Shown here: piece by piece, positions 16,649 to 23,891 of the stretch
Layout: each line of letters begins with the position of its first letter
How positions within the stretch are numbered: position 1 is the stretch's first letter
Origin: Ruminococcaceae bacterium D5
Lineage (GTDB): Bacteria; Bacillota; Clostridia; Oscillospirales; Ruminococcaceae
NCBI GenBank assembly: GCA_900113995.1
Contig: FORK01000014.1
Coordinates: 1 to 64,000, forward strand
Direction: 5' to 3'
DNA length: 64,000 nt
The notes under the pieces: generated by a model
Databases searched by the model: none
What the model was told of the DNA's origin: nothing
The model's input: the letters and a program-made list of their open reading frames with translations, nothing else
Program-made: the position numbers and the translations under genes

Positions 16649-17476
16649 ATGGATCGGAAAGAAATTCTAAAACGGCTCAGGGAAAAGATCTCCGCCGGGC
16701 GTCCCATCGTGGGAACCGGCGCGGGAACAGGCCTGAGCGCCAAGAGCGAGGAGGCGGGCGGCACCGACCTCATTATCGTCTACAACTCCGGATGGTTCCG
16801 GATGCAGGGCCTGCCCTCAGTCTGCGGCAATTTCCCGCTGGGGGATGCAAACAGTATCATGCTCGAGCTGGGCAGGGTCGTGCTTCCGGTGGTAAAAAAG
16901 ACGCCGGTGCTGGCAGGGATTTTTGCCAACGATCCCTTTCGCGATATGCACGTCTTTCTCAAGCAGGTAAAGGAGCTCGGCTTCTCGGGCGTGCAGAATT
17001 TCCCGACGGTGGGCACCTATACCGACGTTTACCGCCAGAACATCGAGAGCGTGGGGATCTCCTATGACAAGGAGGTCGAAATGGTCCGCATCGCCCATGA
17101 GCTCGACCTGCTCACCACCCCCTATGCCTATACCATTCAGGAGGCGGAGAAGATGGCGAGGGCCGGCGCCGACATTGTGGTGGCGCACTGCCGCGGCACG
17201 GTCGGCGGCATGGTCGGGGTGGCCAAGGACGGGATTATGACGATCGACGAGGCCTGCAAAAAGGTACAGGATATCCACGATGCTGTCACAGCGATCAACC
17301 CCGAGGCGATGGTGATCTGTCACGGCGGCCCGATCGCCACGCCGGAGGACGCAGCCTATGTTCTTGGACATACAAAGGGAGTCGCCGGGTTCTATGGGGC
17401 TTCCAGCGCCGAGCGGCTGCCGGTCGAAAAAGCGATCAAGGCGCAGGTCGAGGCGTTTGGGGCGATTGCCCTTTGA
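16649..17476 (+). CDS. PEP-hydrolase-like TIM-barrel protein, copy B
   Basis: A 275-residue paralogue of the 14513 gene with the same order of blocks: IVGTGAGTGLSAKSEEAGGTD-like start, YNSGWFRMQGLPS, VLAGIFANDPFRDMH, GFSGVQNFPTVG and FYGASSAERLPVE at the end. ATG 16649 was chosen for the GAGAAGGGAAG site. A longer in-frame version would overlap the Tm-1-like gene. The two copies are clearly diverged, so the pair may form a heteromer or act on different intermediates. One of them sits on each side of the Tm-1-like gene, an arrangement that splits and doubles the plant Tm-1 architecture. Confidence 0.85.
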   Translation: MDRKEILKRLREKISAGRPIVGTGAGTGLSAKSEEAGGTDLIIVYNSGWFRMQGLPSVCGNFPLGDANSIMLELGRVVLPVVKKTPVLAGIFANDPFRDMHVFLKQVKELGFSGVQNFPTVGTYTDVYRQNIESVGISYDKEVEMVRIAHELDLLTTPYAYTIQEAEKMARAGADIVVAHCRGTVGGMVGVAKDGIMTIDEACKKVQDIHDAVTAINPEAMVICHGGPIATPEDAAYVLGHTKGVAGFYGASSAERLPVEKAIKAQVEAFGAIAL

Positions 17477-17549
17477 GGAAAAACAAAAGTAGATGACCGG
17501 TTGAGAGACAAACGGCCCAATGGGAATAGTTTGAAGGAGGAAAGACACG

Positions 17550-18365
17550 ATGGGAAGACTGGAAGGCAAAGTCGCAATCATTACTGGCGCAGGCGGCGGT
17601 TTCGGCCGCAGGATGTCTGAAATTTTCTCTCAGGAGGGCGCGAAGATCGTCGTTGCGGATTTTGACGAAAAAAGCGGTCGTGAGACGGTGGAAAAGGTGG
17701 TTGCGGCAGGTGGAGACGCGATCTTTGTAAAGGTTGATGTCACCAATGACGAGAGCACCCGAAATATGGTGGCCAAGACGGTTGAGCAGTATGGAAAGCT
17801 TGACATTTTGGTGAACAACGCAGGAAAACAAGGCGTAAAGAATGACATCGCTCACATGCAGGTAGAGGAGATGATGCCCTATCTGAACGTCAATGTACGC
17901 GGGCCTTGGCTCTGCATCCATCATGCCGCTCTGGAGCTTGTCAAAACAAAGGGAAAGATTGTTAACATTGCGTCGATTGCCGCTTTGCAGGGCAGCTATG
18001 GCGGCACGGCCTACGGTGTCTCAAAGGGCGCGGTTCTGTCTCTCACCTATGCGGTTGCCAACGAGCTGGGGCTATACGGAGTGCGCTGCAATGCGGTATC
18101 CCCCTACTCCGCCGCTACTCAGGAAACGGTCCGTCTGCTCGGCGAGGAATTTCATGAGCTGCGCAAGTCAGGCAACCCGCTGCATCAACTCTGCATCGCC
18201 GACGATGTCGCTTATGCGAGCCTTTTCTTGGCCTCTGATGAATCGAGAAGCTGCACCGGACTTAATCTGCTCTGCGACTGTGGGGCTCATGTAAGATCCT
18301 GCCCGTTTGATATAGAGGACTTCAAGAAAAACAATGTCTATGAAGGGGTAGAACCCCTGTTTTAG
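17550..18365 (+). CDS. Short-chain dehydrogenase/reductase
   Basis: A 271-residue classical SDR: nucleotide motif TGAGGGFG (12-19), an acidic DFDEKS after strand two (38-43) that favours NAD(H), NNAG near 89-92, catalytic serine in NIASIAAL, and YGVSK (YxxxK) near 155-159. It has a longer C-terminus than most (FKKNNVYEGVEPLF). It would oxidise an alcohol or polyol group of the imported substrate in the cytoplasm. A GGAGG site precedes the ATG. Base composition drops here: a sampled row near 17761 is about 45% GC, against about 67% in the preceding Tm-1 genes, so this gene may have a different origin. Confidence 0.92.
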   Translation: MGRLEGKVAIITGAGGGFGRRMSEIFSQEGAKIVVADFDEKSGRETVEKVVAAGGDAIFVKVDVTNDESTRNMVAKTVEQYGKLDILVNNAGKQGVKNDIAHMQVEEMMPYLNVNVRGPWLCIHHAALELVKTKGKIVNIASIAALQGSYGGTAYGVSKGAVLSLTYAVANELGLYGVRCNAVSPYSAATQETVRLLGEEFHELRKSGNPLHQLCIADDVAYASLFLASDESRSCTGLNLLCDCGAHVRSCPFDIEDFKKNNVYEGVEPLF

Positions 18366-18449
18366 GACATAGCGGCCCGTAGCCGGCTCGCGGTATCCTC
18401 TCATAGAAGCTATCCCCGGAACAAGTCAGACGAAAAGGAGAGAAAGACT

Positions 18450-19505
18450 ATGAAAAAAGTACTGGCAATGTTACTGGCAATGGTTTTGATGCTATCTCTG
18501 GCAGCCTGTGGACAGTCCTCCGCCCCGGCAAGCAGCGCCGGCAGCTCCGCTGCGGTCCCCGCCCCGGCGGAAAGTTCCTCCCCAGCAGCGACGCCCGCCT
18601 CTTCCGATATAGCGAGTGCCCCCGCCCCCTCCGGAGCAAAGGATAAATATCTTGTAGGCGTCAATATGGGATCGATCGACCAATCCTATTACGCTTACCT
18701 GCGCATGGGCCTTGAGCAGGAGCGCAAGGACGACGTTGAACTGTATGTTACATATCACGAGTGGGATTTGACCACCCAGATCAAGCAAATCGAGGATTTT
18801 GTAACCATGGGCTGTGACCTCATCGTTATGGTTGCCGCTGACCCGAATGGCGTCCTGCCTGCCATGTCGGTTGCAAAGGACGCGGGGATTCCTATCATCG
18901 AGATGGACTGCCCGACCAACTATTTCCCGGATTACAGCATCGGTCAGTTTGTCTCTGATGACTATGACGCGGGCTATCAGTGCGGCAAGGCAATGGCGGA
19001 GGCAATGAACGGCGAAGGCGTGGTTCAGTCCTATGTAATTACCGCGACGGTAAACTCCCAAAAGCGGCTTGCCGGATTCTGCGAGGCCATTTCCGAGTAT
19101 CCCGGTATCAACAATGTTTACAATGCGACTGAGAAGTTCGACGCCACTACCGCCCAGACGATCATCGAGAACATGCTGTTGGCTCATCCCGAGACGGCTG
19201 GACTGTTCACTTCAAATGACAAGATTGCGAGCGCAGCTGTCAACTTCTTCAAAGCCAATAACATCAAGAGCACCTATCTCTGCCACGTGGCGGCAGGTAC
19301 CCGCGATACCGTTTACACATGGCTGAATGACGGCTGGGATTACGCTTGCTATGATCAGAACCCGGTCAATATGGGAGCCGCTGTCATGCGCGCAATTTAT
19401 GACCATTTTGAAACCGGTGCGGTGAACACTGAGCCGACGATCATTGCGGGAGAAATGCGGTTTGCCGGTGACGAGTACATCTGTGATCCCGTTTATTACG
19501 ACTGA
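18450..19505 (+). CDS. ABC transporter sugar-binding lipoprotein (RbsB-type)
   Basis: A 351-residue lipoprotein. The signal peptide ends in the lipobox LAAC (about 16-19), followed by an Ala/Ser/Pro-rich linker and, from about residue 65, a type I periplasmic-binding fold (VNMGSIDQSYYAYLRMGL, MGCDLIVMVAADPNG, GLFTSNDKIASAAV). This family binds sugars, polyols and related compounds outside the membrane and delivers them to a ribose-type importer, encoded by the next two genes. It sits 84 bases after the SDR and is followed by a hairpin before the ATPase gene. The ligand is not recognisable. Confidence 0.9.
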   Translation: MKKVLAMLLAMVLMLSLAACGQSSAPASSAGSSAAVPAPAESSSPAATPASSDIASAPAPSGAKDKYLVGVNMGSIDQSYYAYLRMGLEQERKDDVELYVTYHEWDLTTQIKQIEDFVTMGCDLIVMVAADPNGVLPAMSVAKDAGIPIIEMDCPTNYFPDYSIGQFVSDDYDAGYQCGKAMAEAMNGEGVVQSYVITATVNSQKRLAGFCEAISEYPGINNVYNATEKFDATTAQTIIENMLLAHPETAGLFTSNDKIASAAVNFFKANNIKSTYLCHVAAGTRDTVYTWLNDGWDYACYDQNPVNMGAAVMRAIYDHFETGAVNTEPTIIAGEMRFAGDEYICDPVYYD

Positions 19506-19551
19506 TTGTAACATTGTTTGACAGGCAGACCGGTCAGTAGAGTATGAAAAG

Positions 19552-19597
19552 CCGCTTCGGAAGCGCACGGTTTAACGCATGGTTTCGAAGCGGTTTT
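19552..19597 (+). terminator. Attenuating hairpin between binding-protein and ATPase genes
   Basis: CCGCTTCGGAA (19552-19562) pairs with TTTCGAAGCGG (19583-19593), followed by TTTT. Leaky termination here would give an excess of binding protein over the membrane parts. Internal promoters are possible but not clear. Confidence 0.5.
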
Positions 19598-19637
19598 CCC
19601 TACCTCGTTGGCTGCTGTGAATCATGGGAGAATGTAA

Positions 19638-21158
19638 ATGGATGCTGAGTATATCATTGAAATGAGGGATATCTGTAAGTCTTTCTACGGGGTAAAGATT
19701 TTGCATGATGTCAACTTTAAGCTGAGACCTGGTGAGATACGCGGGCTTCTGGGAGAGAACGGAGCCGGGAAATCCACCATGATGCGAATTCTCAACGGGA
19801 TTTACTCTAAGGATTCCGGAAAAATTTTTGTAAATGGGGAAGAGGCGCATTTTACACTGCCGAAGGATGCGAGGGCGGCGAAAATTGCCTTTGTTCATCA
19901 GGAGATTGCACTTTCAGCAAATCTTACCATTGCACAAAACATGTTCCTTGGCCTTGAAATAACCAGAGGAAAATATTTTCTCGACGATGCGGCCATGCGG
20001 CAGGCAGCATTGGATGCACTGAAAAGTCTCGGTCTGGATCTGAACGTGGATACGGTCGTCGGAACGCTCAGCATCGCGCAGCAGCAGATGGTTGAAATCG
20101 CCAAAGCGCTGATGCAGGATGCCAAGGTGCTGGTGCTGGATGAGCCGACCGCCGCTCTTTCCGAAAAAGAGGTGCGATTCCTGTTCCAGCAGATGAAGCG
20201 CCTAAAGGAAAAGAATGTCGCGATTATCTTTATCTCCCATCGGTTAAATGAAATTGAGGAAATTACCGATTCGCTCACGGTTTTGCGCGATGGTTATATT
20301 ATAGCGGATGGAACCCCCACCAAAGGGCTGAACTCCAGCGAAATTATCGCTATGATGGTGGGGCGCAGTGTCACACAGTTCTTTGACGGAGAAAAGCCGC
20401 AAGGAACCGAGGAAGTCGTTTTTGAAGTCAGGGGGCTCACTAACCAGCGGGTCAGGAATATCAGCTTCCAGCTGAAAAAGGGAGAGATCCTGGGCTTCGG
20501 CGGGCTGGTTGGCGCGGGGCGTACCGAACTGATGTCGGCCATCTTCGGGCTGGATCCAATCGAAAGCGGCGAGATGTTTCTGCATGGCAAAAAGATTATC
20601 AACCGAAACCCCCGAGAGGCAATCCAGCACCGGTTTGGTCTGGTGTCTGAGGATAGAAAGCACAACGGGCTGATCCTTGTTCACAGTATCGCCAGGAACC
20701 TGACCATGAATGTCACTTCCACCTTTATCAAGGGAATTCACTATGATAAGGCAAAGGAAAAGGCGATTGTTGACGAATACGGCAACAAACTGTCGATCAA
20801 GATGTCGGGGATGGACCAGCTCTGCCAGTACCTCAGCGGCGGAAATCAGCAGAAGGTTGTTATCTCCAAATGGCTTGCCTCCGGGGCGGATGTCCTGATC
20901 ATGGACGAGCCCACCCGCGGGGTGGATGTCGGCGCAAAGTCCGAGATCTATCGGCTGATGCACAGTCTTGCAGAAGAGGGAATATCGATCATTATGATCA
21001 GCTCGGAACTGCCTGAACTGATCAACATCAGCACCCGGATTGCGGTAATGCATGAAGGGGAGCTTAATAAAATCTTTGACTGTGAGGAGCTGGCGCAGTA
21101 CGACGCGGACGATCTGCAGAAAGAGATTATGTTCTATGCGACGGGAGAGAGGGATTAA
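19638..21158 (+). CDS. ABC sugar importer ATPase, two-domain (RbsA/MglA-type)
   Basis: A 506-residue protein with two ATP-binding domains. Domain one has a full Walker A (GENGAGKST near 37-45), the LSIAQQQMVEIAKAL signature and VLDEPTAALSEKE. Domain two has a degenerate P-loop (GGLVGAGRTEL) but an intact LSGGNQQKVVISKWL and LIMDEPTRGVDVGAKSE, the pattern of the carbohydrate CUT2 family. It powers uptake together with the 18450 and 21161 products. Sampled composition is about 50% GC, lower than flanking genes. It is two bases from the permease gene, so translation is coupled. Confidence 0.94.
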   Translation: MDAEYIIEMRDICKSFYGVKILHDVNFKLRPGEIRGLLGENGAGKSTMMRILNGIYSKDSGKIFVNGEEAHFTLPKDARAAKIAFVHQEIALSANLTIAQNMFLGLEITRGKYFLDDAAMRQAALDALKSLGLDLNVDTVVGTLSIAQQQMVEIAKALMQDAKVLVLDEPTAALSEKEVRFLFQQMKRLKEKNVAIIFISHRLNEIEEITDSLTVLRDGYIIADGTPTKGLNSSEIIAMMVGRSVTQFFDGEKPQGTEEVVFEVRGLTNQRVRNISFQLKKGEILGFGGLVGAGRTELMSAIFGLDPIESGEMFLHGKKIINRNPREAIQHRFGLVSEDRKHNGLILVHSIARNLTMNVTSTFIKGIHYDKAKEKAIVDEYGNKLSIKMSGMDQLCQYLSGGNQQKVVISKWLASGADVLIMDEPTRGVDVGAKSEIYRLMHSLAEEGISIIMISSELPELINISTRIAVMHEGELNKIFDCEELAQYDADDLQKEIMFYATGERD

Positions 21159-21160
21159 TT

Positions 21161-22126
21161 GTGGGCAAAAAAGAGATCAATCTGAAGAGCTTATTCAAAG
21201 GTGTGGGCGGCGCGTTTTTTGCGCTGATCCTAATGGTTTTAGCGCTCTGTGTCTTTACCGACACTTTTGCCACACGCCTGAATTTCGTCAACCTTTTAAA
21301 GCAGATCACCTGTAACTGTCTGCTGTCCTTCGGGCTGACCTGCTGCCTGATTACCGGTTTCCCGGATCTGTCAGTCGGCTCCCATGTTGCGCTGGCAACG
21401 GTGGAAGTCTGTATGTACCAGAATATGGGGATGTCGCTGGAGGCTTCTATTCTGCTGACACTGGCGGTCGGCGTAGCAATCGGCGCTGCGAATGGCTTTA
21501 TTTTCTCGCGGACCGGGATGCCTGCCTATATTGTTACGCTGGCCATGCAGAATGTCCTGCGCGGGATTGCATATGTTTTGACGAACGGAGGCGCGGTGAT
21601 CGTAGCCAACGATGTCGGGATGAAGTTCTTCAACCTGTCGAATGCGACGATTGCAAACTGGATTCCCTATTCAACGCTGATTCTCGTCGTCGCTTTTGTT
21701 ATCATTAACACCATGCTGACCCGCACTGTGTTTGGCCGGCACATGTATGCCGTCGGAGGCAACAGCAGCACCGCTATTTATTCCGGCATTGATGTTAAAA
21801 ATATCCGGCTGGTCGTTTATACGATCAGCGGACTGCTGGCCGCGATTGCCGGTGTTCTGACGGCCTCCCGCGTCTATTCGGGGCAGCCGACCACCGGAGT
21901 CGGTTTCGAGGGCGAAGCGATTGCCTCGGCCGTTCTCGGCGGCGTCAGCTTTACCGGCGGCATCGGCACCCTGTCCGGATCGCTGATCGGCATCCTGATT
22001 ATGGGCGTCATGAGCAATGGCATGAACCTGCTGCAGGTCAACTATTACTGGCAACTGGTAGTAAAGGGCATCATTATCCTTGTCGCGGTTTATGTCGATC
22101 AGGTGAAGCGCTCGAAAACAAAGTAG
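21161..22126 (+). CDS. ABC sugar importer permease (RbsC-type)
   Basis: A 321-residue membrane protein with about ten hydrophobic segments and the RbsC/AraH family blocks: FPDLSVGSHVAL near 67-78, GAANGFIFSRTGMPAYIVTLAM near 107-128 and the C-terminal GGVSFTGGIGTLSGSLIGILIMG near 258-280. It starts with GTG two bases after the ATPase stop codon. It forms the channel of the CUT2-type importer. Only one permease gene is present, so it probably acts as a homodimer. Confidence 0.93.
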   Translation: MGKKEINLKSLFKGVGGAFFALILMVLALCVFTDTFATRLNFVNLLKQITCNCLLSFGLTCCLITGFPDLSVGSHVALATVEVCMYQNMGMSLEASILLTLAVGVAIGAANGFIFSRTGMPAYIVTLAMQNVLRGIAYVLTNGGAVIVANDVGMKFFNLSNATIANWIPYSTLILVVAFVIINTMLTRTVFGRHMYAVGGNSSTAIYSGIDVKNIRLVVYTISGLLAAIAGVLTASRVYSGQPTTGVGFEGEAIASAVLGGVSFTGGIGTLSGSLIGILIMGVMSNGMNLLQVNYYWQLVVKGIIILVAVYVDQVKRSKTK

Positions 22127-22147
22127 AACAACAGGAGGAAACATGCT

Positions 22148-22573
22148 ATGATGAAACTCAATCATATTGGATTGCTGGCGGAAAACTGTCAGAAGGCGGT
22201 TCGCCACATCAATACCATGCTGGGAGAACTTGACTGGGAATACTTTGATTTTTTCTTTCCGCAGGAAACGGTGAACATCGGGAAGCAGTTCCACATCAAA
22301 ACGGCGGTCGCCAACTTTGGACCGATGGATTTTGAGATTCTCGAGCCCTACGACGGAGAGGGCTCCTACCTGCAGGAAGCCCTGAAGGAAAAGGGACCCG
22401 GGCTGCACCATCTGGCCTACTTTTTTGATACAATCCCTGAGATGATGGAGCATGTCGCAAAGCTGGAGGCTGAGGGCTACCAAAAGCTGCACGACACCGA
22501 GCGTCTGAAGGGGCATCCGACGATTTACCTGCAGGCGCCGGACAAGAGCATGATCTACGAGCTGCACGTATAA
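22148..22573 (+). CDS. VOC (glyoxalase/epimerase-like) family protein
   Basis: A 141-residue protein with two vicinal-oxygen-chelate modules. Likely metal ligands are His in LNHIGLL (residue 6), His in GLHHLAYF near 85-92 and Glu in MIYELHV at the C-terminus. The layout resembles methylmalonyl-CoA epimerase and lactoylglutathione lyase relatives. In this operon an epimerase, isomerase or lyase acting on an intermediate of the imported compound is more likely. It begins 22 bases after the permease with an AGGAGG site. Confidence 0.85.
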   Translation: MMKLNHIGLLAENCQKAVRHINTMLGELDWEYFDFFFPQETVNIGKQFHIKTAVANFGPMDFEILEPYDGEGSYLQEALKEKGPGLHHLAYFFDTIPEMMEHVAKLEAEGYQKLHDTERLKGHPTIYLQAPDKSMIYELHV

Positions 22574-22594
22574 AAATAAAGGCGGTGATTTTCT

Positions 22595-22915
22595 ATGAAG
22601 GATGTAGATCTGAAAACAGAGGAACTCCTCCCGGAGATGGATGAGGAAGCGCCGGAACAGGGGGACGCCAGACAGGCAATCCCTCCGGTTGTCCTGAAAA
22701 TGGCGGTCGCCGCTTATCTGATCTGGGTGATTCAGGAGATTGCCGCCGGAATTTTGAATGGCAGGATTATGGGAAGATCGGCAATTCTACTGGCGGCCGC
22801 ATGTGTGGTATTGTTCGGAGGCGCAGCATGGCTGATTGCTTCCGAATGGGTCTGCCACCGGAAAAAGCTGCACAGCAGGCAGCCCGCTTCCGAAAACCAT
22901 ACGGAATCATTTTAG
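22595..22915 (+). CDS. Small two-helix membrane protein, function unknown
   Basis: A 106-residue protein with an acidic cytoplasmic N-terminus (about 34 residues), two membrane segments (about 31-52 and 61-82) and a basic tail, so both ends probably face the cytoplasm. No family is recognised. It lies 22 bases after the VOC gene, with AAAGGCGGTGA before the ATG, and its stop is followed at once by the ribosome binding site of the CFI-box gene. Its place at the end of an import operon suggests an accessory or sensory membrane role, but nothing in the sequence shows it. Confidence 0.7.
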   Translation: MKDVDLKTEELLPEMDEEAPEQGDARQAIPPVVLKMAVAAYLIWVIQEIAAGILNGRIMGRSAILLAAACVVLFGGAAWLIASEWVCHRKKLHSRQPASENHTESF

Positions 22916-22924
22916 GAGGCCCAC

Positions 22925-23743
22925 ATGACAGGTGAAGCGCGAATGGACCGCGATCCGGAATTTCAGGAAATCCTGTCCCTGCTGCCCGGCACGGTGCTGG
23001 GGCGGGGGATGGAGCAGTTCACCAAAAGCGGATACCGGCCGTCCCTCGCGGCGTATACGGACGAAAACCGGAGGATCTTCGAGCGGATGCAGCGGTTCTG
23101 CGCACGGTATCCGGAGCGGACGGATGAGGCGCTCCGCCTCGCTTGCCGCACGCTGCTCGACGCTGTTGCGGCGTACCTCGCCGCTCCCCGGAAAAAGCAG
23201 GGCCTCAACGAACGGGCCCTGCGGCTGGACACCTGCAAAATGGTCATCGTGACTTACCTGACCCCGGCTGTTTTGGAAATGGGGTTGGAGATCGGAGAGC
23301 CGTTTGTCCGCGTTCTCCGGGAGGAATGGCTGTCGCGCTGCCCACGTGAGCCATACGAGCTGGTCACCGGTGAGATGATCGCGCAAGGCTTTGAGAAAAA
23401 GTGGTACCAGTGCTATATCACGCAGGCGGTCTGCGCCTATCTGGGGCGTTCCGACGACTGCTGCGAGCTGACCGCCTTCCGCCGGTTTCGGGATACCTAC
23501 CTTTCCGCCTGCCCGGATGGCCCCGCGCTGATTGATGAGTACTACCGCGACGCGCCGAAAATTGTGGCGAGGATCGAACTTGGGGGTCTGTCCGGCTCGG
23601 TTTATCCCCGGCTCTGGGAGCAGGATCTTCTCCCCTGTCTGCGGGCGATCGAGGCCGGCCGGCCCGAGGAGTGCAGAATGCGCTATGAGCGGATGACCCG
23701 CCGGCTTCAGCGCCGGTTTCTGCACCTCAGCGGAAAAAGCTGA
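22925..23743 (+). CDS. CFI-box-like C-terminal domain protein
   Basis: A 272-residue, probably cytoplasmic protein. The N-terminal 150 residues are helical and unrecognised. Residues 163-193 carry the pattern CYITQAVCAYLG followed by LTAFRRFRDTYL, close to the CFI-box (CFIATA...LRRFRD) found at the C-terminus of many Firmicute proteins of unknown role, and DEYYRDAPKIVA near 204-215 continues it. Extra cysteines (C163, C170, C179, C180) could bind metal. It is the last gene of the sigma-54 operon and ends at a strong terminator. A GGAGG site precedes ATG 22925. Confidence 0.7.
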   Translation: MTGEARMDRDPEFQEILSLLPGTVLGRGMEQFTKSGYRPSLAAYTDENRRIFERMQRFCARYPERTDEALRLACRTLLDAVAAYLAAPRKKQGLNERALRLDTCKMVIVTYLTPAVLEMGLEIGEPFVRVLREEWLSRCPREPYELVTGEMIAQGFEKKWYQCYITQAVCAYLGRSDDCCELTAFRRFRDTYLSACPDGPALIDEYYRDAPKIVARIELGGLSGSVYPRLWEQDLLPCLRAIEAGRPEECRMRYERMTRRLQRRFLHLSGKS

Positions 23744-23751
23744 CCGCTGCT

Positions 23752-23787
23752 CCGCGGGATAGAGAAATCTCTATCCCGCGGTTTTTT
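23752..23787 (+). terminator. Strong terminator of the sigma-54 operon
   Basis: CCGCGGGATAGAG (23752-23764) and CTCTATCCCGCGG (23769-23781) form a perfect 13-bp stem with a four-base loop, followed by six T. Confidence 0.92.
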
Positions 23788-23810
23788 CGGTCCTGCGCCG
23801 GGATTAGCGA

Positions 23811-23838
23811 TTGCACTTGACAGGAAAAAGTGTATAAT
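23811..23838 (+). promoter_or_regulatory. Promoter of the phosphohexomutase gene
   Basis: TTGCAC (23811-23816), 16 bases, TATAAT (23833-23838). A TTGACA also present at 23817-23822 is only ten bases from the -10 box and cannot be the -35. Confidence 0.65.
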
Positions 23839-23891
23839 GATGGAGGAAACGATCCGGTCAAAATGCCGGAATGAGCAAGAGGAGGAATTCC

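Noticed and set aside
23817-23838. TTGACA as -35 box of the phosphohexomutase promoter
   Set aside because: It is only ten bases from TATAAT. TTGCAC at 23811 has an acceptable 16-base spacer.
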